Virus record (IMG/VR): IMGVR_UViG_3300013307_000005 | Coordinates: 1-63,079 of that record | Direction: 5' to 3' (one strand) | DNA from: a virus | Length of the DNA: 63,079 nt | Shown: positions 6,709 to 14,905 of the stretch, piece after piece | How positions within the stretch are numbered: position 1 is the first letter of the stretch | How the letters are laid out: every line of letters starts with the position of its first letter | The notes under the pieces: generated by a model | Databases searched by the model: none | What the model was told of the DNA's origin: nothing | Seen by the model: only the letters and a program-made list of their open reading frames with translations | Made by a program: the position numbers and the translations under genes

Positions 6709-7198
6709 AGCCACAGCCGACACAGCTCAATTAGCCAGAGACGTACCAGAAGCTCAACTTTCGGATCAGATTGTTGAACGGGGAGATGTAAACTATGTCG
6801 AGGCATTAAGAACTTTTGAACCCCCCGTTCCGAGGGGCGGAGCTATGTCAATGGGCAGAGGAATTAATCCCCGCTCTGACATGTTGAAACCAAAACCTGA
6901 ACCTATACAGTACTTAGAAATACCACTCGAGAAGTTTAGAGTGGTTAATCACAACGGTGATAGCTACCTAATTGAAGCACACACGATGACGCTTCAATTC
7001 TTCAGCATGGAACAGCAGCCGCCCAAAAGTTACTACTGCTTCTATAAGAAAGTTTTGATTGCCACTGATGGTCGCCGCGACGATCATATAGTTGCTATGA
7101 TCGAAGATTCAATAGTAGAAGCTGTTGTCCAAGCAAAAACTCAATTCAAAAGCTCCAAGAAATCTAGCTCAAGGCGTATAAAGGACGACAAATCTTAA
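6668..7198 (+). CDS. Unknown protein ending SRRIKDDKS
   Basis: 176 aa from a TTG preceded by AGGAG at the right distance. The first 75 residues look disordered (Ala, Gln, Pro); the rest is an alpha/beta domain with FRVVNHNGDSYLIEAHT. Not recognised. The tag (AGG CGT ATA AAG) is not followed by a coupled gene but by a promoter. Confidence 0.75.
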   Translation: MATASQSPLSQLNEATADTAQLARDVPEAQLSDQIVERGDVNYVEALRTFEPPVPRGGAMSMGRGINPRSDMLKPKPEPIQYLEIPLEKFRVVNHNGDSYLIEAHTMTLQFFSMEQQPPKSYYCFYKKVLIATDGRRDDHIVAMIEDSIVEAVVQAKTQFKSSKKSSSRRIKDDKS

Positions 7199-7201
7199 CC
7201 C

Positions 7202-7230
7202 TTGACAAAGAGTACATCTCTTGATATGAT
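7202..7230 (+). promoter_or_regulatory. Promoter of the 7271 operon
   Basis: AACCC-TTGACA (7202-7207), 17 bp, TATGAT (7225-7230). A leader of about 34 nt ends in AGGAGG. Unlike many sister promoters, there is no ATG at +7. Confidence 0.85.
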
Positions 7231-7270
7231 AATAATAGGTTAAATTGCATCTTAATCCTCAGGAGGTCTT

Positions 7271-7375
7271 GTGAGTCGTTGGCTGCTAAGGATTATCCGA
7301 TGGAAAGACTACCGCAAGATCTCTGCCCAGCAATGGTTAGAGATCATGCGGCGTCTTGAAATCGGAACTAAGTAA
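7271..7375 (+). CDS. 34-aa basic peptide
   Basis: GTG start with AGGAGG 4 nt upstream. The product begins VSRWLLRIIRWKDYRK and is basic and amphipathic. The strong promoter and ribosome-binding site support it, but its length limits certainty. Could interact with membranes or nucleic acids. Confidence 0.55.
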   Translation: MSRWLLRIIRWKDYRKISAQQWLEIMRRLEIGTK

Positions 7376-7406
7376 GTTTTATTGACACTAACAACAGGAG
7401 AAACCA

Positions 7407-7628
7407 TTGGGCTGGCTCGAAAGATGCTTATGGTTCCAGACCCTGGTTACTTGGTGGCGTACTCGTCATCTAGGTGACCGTGAGTTTCGACAACACCTCC
7501 TTAAAGAGGTGATCGAAATGCGCAATCAACTGCATGAAGAATACAAAGACGAACCCGCAGATAAACAACTTATAGAAACCTTCAACGAACTGGACAGCTG
7601 GATTGAAGAGGCATCTGCTCAGTGTTAA
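7407..7628 (+). CDS. Unknown 73-aa early protein
   Basis: TTG start with AGGAG 6 nt upstream. The Trp-rich N-terminus (WLERCLWFQTLVTWW) may be membrane-associated; the rest is an acidic helix. No tag. The inverted repeat at 7635 begins six bases after its stop. Confidence 0.65.
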   Translation: MGWLERCLWFQTLVTWWRTRHLGDREFRQHLLKEVIEMRNQLHEEYKDEPADKQLIETFNELDSWIEEASAQC

Positions 7629-7634
7629 TCGTAC

Positions 7635-7698
7635 TCTCCCTTGTGGGTGCGGCTATACTGGCCATCTGTATAATATATGCAGATGCCCACAAGGGAGA
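7635..7698 (+). promoter_or_regulatory. 13-bp inverted repeat sequestering a ribosome-binding site
   Basis: TCTCCCTTGTGGG (7635-7647) is perfectly complementary to CCCACAAGGGAGA (7686-7698). The right arm contains the GGGAGA ribosome-binding site of the 7704 gene, so the RNA hairpin would hide it. The 38-nt loop holds a TATAAT-like box at 7669-7674. Translational control is the simplest reading. Confidence 0.6.
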
Positions 7699-7703
7699 CC
7701 GCA

Positions 7704-8084
7704 ATGACTGAGGAAGATAAAAAACTTACTGACGCACTGAGTATCCTTAATCACGTTTGGTTAACCCATCAACAAGAAATGATGGATGATAAAGTTACCT
7801 TTAGGTACGAACCTGGAAAAGGTCACATTGAATTCTATCAGTACGGACCCTTCCATATAGCCATCTGTGTTTATGAGTGTAGGGTCTATACAGTAGATGA
7901 GAGAGATGATAGATTAAATTCTTATAATGTAGTGGGAAAGAGATCAGAGTTGTTAGTACTTGAAATGCCAACTACCGCGTCAAGGGTGGCATTGTGTGTA
8001 AAAGAAATGCGTAACATGATAAAAAGAAAGCGGATAGGTCCGGTTACTCGTCGTATTAAGTTCCTTGACAACTCTGACAAATAG
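7704..8084 (+). CDS. Unknown protein with TRRIKFLDNSDK end
   Basis: 126 aa. The ATG at 7704 is chosen because GGGAGA lies 5-8 nt upstream; an upstream in-frame ATG would start inside the hairpin. Alpha/beta body, not recognised. The tag is CGT CGT ATT AAG, lacks a ribosome-binding site, and no gene follows for 80 nt. Confidence 0.75.
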   Translation: MTEEDKKLTDALSILNHVWLTHQQEMMDDKVTFRYEPGKGHIEFYQYGPFHIAICVYECRVYTVDERDDRLNSYNVVGKRSELLVLEMPTTASRVALCVKEMRNMIKRKRIGPVTRRIKFLDNSDK

Positions 8085-8121
8085 TGTTAGTGTAAAAATG
8101 TAGATACCCCTGAAGGTCCTA

Positions 8122-8137
8122 GCTAACATCTGTTAGC
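8122..8137 (+). other. Small hairpin before the late genes
   Basis: GCTAAC/GTTAGC around a 4-nt loop. No T run follows. Could be a weak terminator or an mRNA processing signal between early and late genes. Confidence 0.35.
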
Positions 8138-8166
8138 ATTCTGAAGGCACCGAATCCTGGTGTGAC

Positions 8167-8454
8167 ATGTCCAAAAAGTTGTTGATAGCAGGTCAGCAGA
8201 AGACAGTTGGTGCTTACTACGTGGGTCAGCGAACCGACGGAGCACCCAATCATTATGAGACCGTAGCTGAAGCTCAACGGCTTCGTCGAACAGGAAAAGC
8301 CACGTCCATCAATCGTGGTAAAGCTATCCTGATAAAGGGACCACGTCGTTCTGCTGATCCCATCAGGAACTCGGTGAAAAAGGGCTGGAAGGTAATTGGG
8401 CAAACTCCTAAAGGAGCTACTCGCCCAGGATTCCCACGGTGGAGTGCGGTTTAA
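8167..8454 (+). CDS. Unknown protein upstream of the terminase
   Basis: 95 aa, basic, with RRTGKATSINRGKAILIKG and GPRRSADPIRNSVKKGW. Its stop overlaps the TerS start (TAATG), so it is translated with the packaging genes. No family recognised; a packaging accessory or DNA-binding role is possible. Confidence 0.75.
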   Translation: MSKKLLIAGQQKTVGAYYVGQRTDGAPNHYETVAEAQRLRRTGKATSINRGKAILIKGPRRSADPIRNSVKKGWKVIGQTPKGATRPGFPRWSAV

Positions 8455-8915
8455 TGGCAAAGATAGAAGATGGCAGAGTTAGTGCTATTAACAAGTTGCC
8501 AGCCCATAAAAGAGCCTTCGTTAAAGCAAGGTCCGAAGGAAAAAACATCCGTCAGTCGGCAAAAGCTGCCAATATCAGTAATTCTGCAGCTTACGACTAT
8601 GACAAGGCTCCCGATATTCAAGCTGCCTATCGTCAGTTGATGAGGGCAGCTATCTCGCCCAAGAAGCTGGTAGGACTAATTAAAGGTGGATGCGAGGCGA
8701 AGATGCCAGTCTACTCTCCAGACGGTAAGAAAGTTACTGAGAGGGCTGATTGGAAAACAAGAAAGCCATATATTGACATGGCCGCAAAGCATGCCGGCTA
8801 CTACGAAGAAAAGAATCCGAACGGCGGAACCCAGATTGTGATTGCAGTTAATCACATCGGACTCAAGAATGCCACCACTGAACATATCGTTGAAGCTTCA
8901 ACCGAAGCAATCTGA
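8454..8915 (+). CDS. terS: Terminase small subunit
   Basis: 153 aa. The N-terminal HTH (NIRQSAKAANISNSAAYDY) and position immediately before TerL are typical of small terminase subunits, which recognise packaging DNA and hand it to the large subunit. The ATG overlaps the previous stop, with GGTGGAG about 9 nt upstream. The C-terminal part would mediate oligomerisation and TerL contact. Confidence 0.85.
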   Translation: MAKIEDGRVSAINKLPAHKRAFVKARSEGKNIRQSAKAANISNSAAYDYDKAPDIQAAYRQLMRAAISPKKLVGLIKGGCEAKMPVYSPDGKKVTERADWKTRKPYIDMAAKHAGYYEEKNPNGGTQIVIAVNHIGLKNATTEHIVEASTEAI

Positions 8916-10419
8916 GCTTTTAAGCCTCTGCGAGGACTCGGAAGCCAATATTATTGGCTACGGGGGTTCCAGAGGTGGAGGCAAGAGTGGTGCCCTTCGC
9001 CGGATCATGCTTCTTCGTAGATTGTCAAATCCTGGTACAGCTGGTTTGATCTTCCGTCGAGTCTACGACGACCTCAAGAGAAATCACATCGATAAGTTCT
9101 TTGAGGAGTTTCCAGAACTTTTCAAGTTCTATAGATCCACAGATCACGAAATTATCCTTCCCGCCCAAGGCAACAACCCTCCTTCCCGCATAGTTTTCGG
9201 CTACGCCGAGACGGTCCAAGAAGTAAAACGCAAATTCCATGGTGTTGAGTACATGGATATGTTTGTGGATCAGGCTGAGCAGCTCTCCGAAGAAGAGATT
9301 AGGATCATGAGAACTGCTTGCCGCTGGCCCAATGTTGGTCGGCACAAGTGCAAGTTCGTCATGTTCTTTAATCCGGGAGGCATCAGCATTGCCTATCTCA
9401 AGCGAATTTTCCATGATTGTAAATATACAGAGAAGGAACGGCCAAGCGACTACCGTTTTATACAGGCCTACGGTTGGGATAACGTCGAATGGGTTCGCTC
9501 GGCCCTCATCGAGCGTGGACTCTCGGAAGATGATTTTTACTCTTGGGATAATGACAAGCGTTTTGATTATTTTATCAACGAGTCTCAGTATGGCCAGGAA
9601 CTAAACTCCCTCCCCCAAGCCCTCAGAATCGGCTATCTGATGGGCTCCTTCGATACGTTTGCTGGTCAATACTTCGACATTTGGGATCCGGATGAACAAA
9701 CCATCTCAGTCGTTGACCTTCAAATCAAGCCTTGGATGGCCAAATGGATTTCAATCGACTGGGGCTATGCCCACGATTCGGCGATTTACTGGTGGGCTCA
9801 GGACGGTGACATCACAAAGACCTATCGTGAGCTCGTAATCTCCGGTATTGGTCCTAGAGCTCTAGCTCAGATGATCATCGACGCCAGTACACTGTTTGAA
9901 GGAGAAGAAATTAAGGGCATCGACGCGATTTATATCAGCCCTGACTCTCTTCAGAAGCGTACCAATGAGGATAGAATCCTCGATCAGATGGCTTCCGTCT
10001 TTACCTCTGTGGGTTTGCCTCGCCCACGCATCGCCGAAGATGAAAGAGTCTCCGGTTTCATGCTCATGCATGAGATGCTGAACTACGGAACTTGGAAAAT
10101 CGGTCGAAATTGCCAAAAACTGATCGAAAACATCCCTCTCTTCACTCGAGATGAGAAAAATCCAGAAGATTGTGTTAAATTCAACGGTGACGACCCCGGT
10201 GACTCAGCCCGCTATGGTCTTCGGTCGCGTTTTAGCAGTCGACAAGCTCCGAAAGAAGTGCAATTGGAAGCTTTCTTGAGCGATGTTAGAAAGAAATCGT
10301 CTCATAGCGAAGATTTAGGTCGTCTTCACACCTCCATGCATATGAATCACCTCAAATTTGAGCAAAATTGGAAGAAGACTCATCAACCAGTCCGTAGAAT
10401 CAAGAGGAATTGGAGATGA
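8869..10419 (+). CDS. terL: Terminase large subunit (packaging ATPase/nuclease), RRIK-tagged
   Basis: 516 aa from the ATG at 8869; a TTG at 8842 is the alternative. Walker A GGSRGGGKS at about 32-40; Walker B-like YMDMFVDQAEQ, with Gln directly after the Asp; coupling motif FFNPGG. The RNase H-like nuclease domain shows ISIDWGYAHDSA, ISPDS and GDDPGDSARYG as its acidic residues. The extreme C-terminus is PVRRIKRNWR, encoded CGT AGA ATC AAG. The next gene's ribosome-binding site (AGAGGA) begins just after the tag, not within it. This is the only late gene bearing the tag. Confidence 0.95.
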   Translation: MPPLNISLKLQPKQSELLSLCEDSEANIIGYGGSRGGGKSGALRRIMLLRRLSNPGTAGLIFRRVYDDLKRNHIDKFFEEFPELFKFYRSTDHEIILPAQGNNPPSRIVFGYAETVQEVKRKFHGVEYMDMFVDQAEQLSEEEIRIMRTACRWPNVGRHKCKFVMFFNPGGISIAYLKRIFHDCKYTEKERPSDYRFIQAYGWDNVEWVRSALIERGLSEDDFYSWDNDKRFDYFINESQYGQELNSLPQALRIGYLMGSFDTFAGQYFDIWDPDEQTISVVDLQIKPWMAKWISIDWGYAHDSAIYWWAQDGDITKTYRELVISGIGPRALAQMIIDASTLFEGEEIKGIDAIYISPDSLQKRTNEDRILDQMASVFTSVGLPRPRIAEDERVSGFMLMHEMLNYGTWKIGRNCQKLIENIPLFTRDEKNPEDCVKFNGDDPGDSARYGLRSRFSSRQAPKEVQLEAFLSDVRKKSSHSEDLGRLHTSMHMNHLKFEQNWKKTHQPVRRIKRNWR

Positions 10420-10748
10420 TTTTTGGTTATAAAGGCTTCCTCGAGCGGGAAAATGAGAGATTGAGAGAGCGTATTGACACACTGGAAGCTAGGAACCAAG
10501 AACTTCTCCAGTATCTCTACGAAAAGATCCCCGTCTCTCAGAAGAAAACTGAAACTCCAGTTCAGCATCAGATGAAGAAAGGTGAAACCCAAGCCTCTTG
10601 CTCCTGTGGGTGGAACACTTTCTCTGATGATCCTGTAAAACTTCAACAAGAGATCAGCTCTCACTTCCGCAAATACGCCGCACCTGCCGGAAGAAAAAGC
10701 TGGGCTCAAACTAAAAACATCCTCGAATCGGCAGGAGATACACAATGA
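10416..10748 (+). CDS. Coiled-coil protein with CxC motif
   Basis: 110 aa. An N-terminal coiled coil (about 8-45, ERENERLRERIDTLEARN) is followed by CSCGW near residue 63, perhaps half of a metal site. Position between TerL and the head genes suggests a head-assembly or packaging accessory. Confidence 0.75.
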   Translation: MIFGYKGFLERENERLRERIDTLEARNQELLQYLYEKIPVSQKKTETPVQHQMKKGETQASCSCGWNTFSDDPVKLQQEISSHFRKYAAPAGRKSWAQTKNILESAGDTQ

Positions 10749-11077
10749 TCAAGGAATTCGATCAAGTAATCTACACGGAAGGTGGTAAGAAATACAACGC
10801 CACCGTCCTTGGTGTCCGAGCTCTGGACCATCACACAGGTGCTAACGGAGAGCCTCATCTCCATCTCGGCTTTTTCGCTCCAGTGGAGGGGAGAACCGTA
10901 ATTGGAACACAGGATCAGGACAAACTTGCCCAGTTCCGTCTCGACGTGGTTCACGAGTCGCATGAATTCGATGAGGCTGCTCAGAAGGCTGGACACAAGG
11001 GAAGCTATCCTGGTGGCCGCTGGAAGGAACGGCCTGTTGGCAAAACGAAGGCACCGAAACCAGAAGAGACCGAGTAA
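10745..11077 (+). CDS. Unknown protein in head module
   Basis: 110 aa, ATGA-coupled, with AGGAG 8 nt upstream. Here that ribosome-binding site is read in the upstream gene as SAGDTQ, not RRIK. Beta-rich N-terminus with HLHLGFFAPVEG and a basic Pro/Lys end. Possibly a head accessory. Confidence 0.75.
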   Translation: MIKEFDQVIYTEGGKKYNATVLGVRALDHHTGANGEPHLHLGFFAPVEGRTVIGTQDQDKLAQFRLDVVHESHEFDEAAQKAGHKGSYPGGRWKERPVGKTKAPKPEETE

Positions 11078-11086
11078 GGAGAATTG

Positions 11087-11608
11087 ATGCCCACTTACAA
11101 AGGCGATAAAGGCGAAAGCCACTTCAGTATGAATCCCCAGGTCGGAAAGGCCAAGTTCGGCTCGGGGACTGGGTCTCCAAAGAAGGAAGGCAGTAAACCG
11201 GAGGCTAAAACTGAGAAGCCTGCTGAGAACAATTCAGCTCATGGGTCATCAGTTACACTCCACGATCACGGAGACGGGACCTTTCACTCAGACCACGGGG
11301 ATGGAAATGCAGTTGAACATCCCAGTCTCGGTCATGCTCTGATGCACTTGGCCAATCATCATGCACCGTCCGGTAAACATATCCACGTTCACTCAGAAGG
11401 TGGACTTCACACAGCTCATACAGTTGATGATACTGGGAATCCTGATGGACCTCATGATCATCAGAACATTGAAGAACTGAAAAACCACATGGACCAATTT
11501 CTCGACGAGGAAGCTCACGAAGGGGGAGAGGGACAAGGCGGCGAGTATGAGGCCGAGAGTGGTGACCAAGGTGGCGACTCTACAGGTCTCAGCCACTTAA
11601 TGGCATAG
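11087..11608 (+). CDS. Histidine-rich head-module protein
   Basis: 173 aa. AAGGAG 5-6 nt before the ATG. The central part is very rich in His, Asp and Gly (LHDHGDGTFHSDHGDG), suggesting metal binding or a flexible linker; the ends are low-complexity and acidic. Its AAGGAGAATTG site lies wholly between genes, showing that AGGAGAATT is also this phage's ordinary ribosome-binding sequence. Confidence 0.8.
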   Translation: MPTYKGDKGESHFSMNPQVGKAKFGSGTGSPKKEGSKPEAKTEKPAENNSAHGSSVTLHDHGDGTFHSDHGDGNAVEHPSLGHALMHLANHHAPSGKHIHVHSEGGLHTAHTVDDTGNPDGPHDHQNIEELKNHMDQFLDEEAHEGGEGQGGEYEAESGDQGGDSTGLSHLMA

Positions 11609-11611
11609 GAG

Positions 11612-12469
11612 ATGAAAATGCGTAAATTTCTTATCAGTCTGCTGGTGGCAACCGCCACTCTGTGCCTGCCTGTGGCATCACTCGGGCAGGGGCCCAAAAC
11701 TCCCCTAGGTGGGACCTATGACTCCGGAATCTTCTACAGTCCGAACTATAACTATGGGAACGTTTCAACAGTTCCGCCCATGGTTGTTTCGATCGGTACT
11801 TCGGCTTCTGGAGCCGGCTCCGTTACTCTGACCTATGGGTACTTCACCACTCCCGACGGTCGTGTGGTAGCTCCTTTCCAAAACATCACTGCGAACGGAC
11901 TGTCACTCCCGGCGATTACTATCGATTCGGGTTCAGCCCAAGAAACGGTGACTCCGTCATCCGTTAGCTGCGCCACCCCATCGGTTATCAATACCTGTGT
12001 GGTGACTGCAACTTTCAGCAATGCTCATCCGGCTGGAGCTCGAGTTTTCTCTGGTGATCAGGGAATTCAGGAAGCTATCAACGATGCGGCCTTGACCGGC
12101 GGTGGAGCGGTATACTGGATTATTGATCCAGGTATTGTGACCCTTGCAACTGGATCAGCCAATACCAACCTAGGTTCAGTGAACATTCCGACACGCTCTA
12201 CCGTTATGGGGGCAACGGCAAAGGTTACCACAACCATTGCTACCTGTGCCGGTGGGTGGTCTCTCGGTTTCTCCACAGGAACTGAGTTCACTGCGGCAAA
12301 TACCACGTTGACCGCCGGTACTACAACCGACTCGTCAACCCTGGTTCCGGCAGTTGCTTTCAATGCTGCTGCCACTGTGCCGATTGCCCATTGCACCACC
12401 TCAAACGCTTCGGCTGGAGCCATCCATGCCCGCGTGTGGGGTTACAAGCAGGTCGCTCCGGCGTTCTAA
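11612..12469 (+). CDS. Secreted structural or adhesive protein
   Basis: 285 aa. A classic Sec signal peptide: basic start, LISLLVATATLCLPVA core, cleavage predicted after SLG before Q (about residue 25). The mature part is Ser/Thr/Gly/Val-rich beta structure with a GDQGIQEAINDAA segment like the first turn of pectate-lyase helices, and a few Cys. It sits among head genes, so export is unexpected. Confidence 0.8.
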   Translation: MKMRKFLISLLVATATLCLPVASLGQGPKTPLGGTYDSGIFYSPNYNYGNVSTVPPMVVSIGTSASGAGSVTLTYGYFTTPDGRVVAPFQNITANGLSLPAITIDSGSAQETVTPSSVSCATPSVINTCVVTATFSNAHPAGARVFSGDQGIQEAINDAALTGGGAVYWIIDPGIVTLATGSANTNLGSVNIPTRSTVMGATAKVTTTIATCAGGWSLGFSTGTEFTAANTTLTAGTTTDSSTLVPAVAFNAAATVPIAHCTTSNASAGAIHARVWGYKQVAPAF

Positions 12470-12666
12470 TGCCCTGGAACGAAGTAATGTCAAAATGGAA
12501 GGCTGGGGCCCTCAAATCAGGGGGCTCCGGCAAGCCTGTTAAATCCCAGAAACAGGCTTTGGCAATAATGTTCTCCGAGAAAAAGAAAGCCGATTCCGGA
12601 GATTCAGAATATAAAGCTAAACCGCACTGGCCAGGACTATTGAAACATGGCAACTCCCGTTCTTAA
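12469..12666 (+). CDS. Small conserved phage protein (DUF6496-like)
   Basis: 65 aa, start overlapping the previous stop (TAATG). It contains MPWNEVMSKWKAGALKSG and QKQALAIMFSEKKKA, which resembles a small, widely distributed family that I recall as DUF6496. Function unknown. Basic; could bind DNA. Confidence 0.75.
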   Translation: MPWNEVMSKWKAGALKSGGSGKPVKSQKQALAIMFSEKKKADSGDSEYKAKPHWPGLLKHGNSRS

Positions 12667-14905
12667 TCTAGAAGATACACAAGCTCCTCTCACTGAGGGC
12701 GCCAGTCCCACTGGCAACATGAGCGATGTAGATCCCTATGATCTTCTAGAAGGGGATACCCAAGCTCAGATAGCCGTAAAGGAACTGTGTAAGTACTTCA
12801 TTGGGCTTGATAAGTGGGTTCGCCGTCAAGAAGTTATTGAGGCTCGCAGACAGAGATTCTACTGGAGAAATGATCAGTACATCTACTGGAAAAGCGATGC
12901 CGTTGGATTTTTACCTGCCATCGCCGGACAATCCATTGATGCCGGGACAGAGCAGGTCAATGTGGGGAGGTATACAGATGTCTACAACATCTATACTCCC
13001 TATGGAGAGTCAATACTCTCCACACTTCTGCAAAATGCTCCCGGTGTAAACTGGCAGCCACTCGATCCGTCAGAACCAAACGATGTAATTGCCTCAAAAA
13101 CTGCTGAGAAATTCCAGCAGAAGGTAGAAAACGATAACGATCGTAAAAGCCTACAAGCTAGTGTAGGTAGACTTTTCTATACAGATGGAAGAGTTATTCT
13201 CAAGGTTGAACACGATGATGAAAAGGACATGGAGTGCATTTCATCTCATGGAGTACTTGAGACAAAGGTCGTTCCAATTACGTCTAACTGCATTGAGGAT
13301 TTGGTTGCTGTATTCATCTCTGAAGAAATTGACGTCTATCAGGCGAAGGCGGAGTTTCCAAACTACGCTCCAAAAATTAAGGAGAAGTCTGGAAATCTAG
13401 GAGAGTCAGCTTACGAAAGAATTGCTCGTCTCGGTGTTCTACAGGGAACTCGGCTACTGATGCAAGCGGGTGACGCCTTTGAGCACATGGTTACGAAGAA
13501 ATGCTGCTATCTTAGACCAGCTACTTTTGATAAGCTCCCTGACGAACATAAGGAGAACATTAAAGCTAAATTCCCCGACGGATTGAAAGCCTGGTTCTGT
13601 GGGGATGAGTATTGCGGATCAGAAAATGCTTCGATGGATGATCAATTAACCATCGGATTCCCTGGTCCTGGTGATGGAATGAGTCGTCCTAGCATCGGTA
13701 AGCGAGTAGTTCCTTTGCAGGATGTTTTCAACGACGAACTTAACCTCTGGCATGAAGCTCATGATTACTGTATTCCTAGCCTGTTTATGTACTCTGAAAC
13801 TGGTGATTTGGAAGCTATTAATGAGCAAATCTCCCAGCCAGGTAACATCATTCCTTTCACTTCTCTGCCTCCTGGTGCATCATCGGCTGAGTCAGCCTTC
13901 TATGCGTCTGTTCTGGAAGGAATTCCTGCAACGCTACCAAATCTGATTCAGTTTATTCAGGGTCCTTTGGCACAGTTCATTTCCGGTGCTTTTCCTGCTC
14001 TCTTCGGCGGTGATACCGGAGACAACGACACCGCAAAAGGTATTGCTATTCAGCGTGATCAAGCAATGGGTCGCATGTCCCTTCCGTGGGCGGCTATGCA
14101 GCAGATTTTCGCTGGAGCATATACTAACGCAGTTAGGTCGGCCGTCAAATATAAGGAAGGCGACACCTTTAGTTATACCGTTAAGGACATGACTGGGGCT
14201 GAAACAACCGAACAGCTCCAGATGGCCGATCTCAAGAGTGGGAAGGCAATCTGCAAAGCAGACACTGATGCTTCATTCCCTGAGAGTACCAACTCCAAGA
14301 GACAGAGCTATCAGACGCTGATGGCTGCTGCCGAAAGAAACCCAATCCTTGCCGGTATCATGTCGGATCCGAACAACCTAGAATACGGTCACGAGATCAT
14401 CGGTTTGCCTGATCTGATAGTACCTGGTGCTGATTCAAGAAACAAACAACTCATTGAGATTAAGCAGCTACTGGCTGAGCCTCCCATTCCACCGAGTATG
14501 CCAGAAATCATTGCTGCTTCACTTCAAGACCCCAATCTAGCCGGTGCAATGGCTCAGTGGGAAAACAACAGAATTGGACCAAATGGTCAACCGATTCCAC
14601 CACCGATACCAGATTCACTTTACAAACCGAGTGTTCCGGTGGATCCAGATTTTGACGATCACGCAGTCGAATACAAAACGGTTGCTGATTGGCTAAGTAG
14701 CGAAGAACGTCGTAGAGAGGAAGAGGAAAAAGGAAATCGTAGAGGTATTATGAACGTAAGACTTCACGGTTTGGCTCATAAAGCACTTATTCCTCCGCCT
14801 CCCATGCCTGAAGTAGCCCCCGCAGGGCATAAGTCAGGTAATCCAGGACCATCAGCCGCTGCCCCAATCCTGCATGGTGGCGCACAAGCACAAGGAGCTA
14901 GATAA
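12647..14905 (+). CDS. Portal protein
   Basis: 752 aa, in the expected place between terminase and scaffold/capsid genes and of the right size for a podovirus portal. The N-terminal region has the usual helical wing (RRQEVIEARRQRFYWRNDQY). A long helical stem follows (AKGIAIQRDQAMGRMSLPWA at about 465-485), and the C-terminus is Pro/Ala-rich and probably disordered. It should form the dodecameric DNA channel. Called from order, length and general sequence character. Confidence 0.85.
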   Translation: MATPVLNLEDTQAPLTEGASPTGNMSDVDPYDLLEGDTQAQIAVKELCKYFIGLDKWVRRQEVIEARRQRFYWRNDQYIYWKSDAVGFLPAIAGQSIDAGTEQVNVGRYTDVYNIYTPYGESILSTLLQNAPGVNWQPLDPSEPNDVIASKTAEKFQQKVENDNDRKSLQASVGRLFYTDGRVILKVEHDDEKDMECISSHGVLETKVVPITSNCIEDLVAVFISEEIDVYQAKAEFPNYAPKIKEKSGNLGESAYERIARLGVLQGTRLLMQAGDAFEHMVTKKCCYLRPATFDKLPDEHKENIKAKFPDGLKAWFCGDEYCGSENASMDDQLTIGFPGPGDGMSRPSIGKRVVPLQDVFNDELNLWHEAHDYCIPSLFMYSETGDLEAINEQISQPGNIIPFTSLPPGASSAESAFYASVLEGIPATLPNLIQFIQGPLAQFISGAFPALFGGDTGDNDTAKGIAIQRDQAMGRMSLPWAAMQQIFAGAYTNAVRSAVKYKEGDTFSYTVKDMTGAETTEQLQMADLKSGKAICKADTDASFPESTNSKRQSYQTLMAAAERNPILAGIMSDPNNLEYGHEIIGLPDLIVPGADSRNKQLIEIKQLLAEPPIPPSMPEIIAASLQDPNLAGAMAQWENNRIGPNGQPIPPPIPDSLYKPSVPVDPDFDDHAVEYKTVADWLSSEERRREEEEKGNRRGIMNVRLHGLAHKALIPPPPMPEVAPAGHKSGNPGPSAAAPILHGGAQAQGAR

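Noticed and set aside
12168-12177. AACCTAGGTT inside the 11612 gene as a third copy of the paired element
   Set aside because: Only a 10-bp palindrome, with no partner arm at the required 50-bp spacing.
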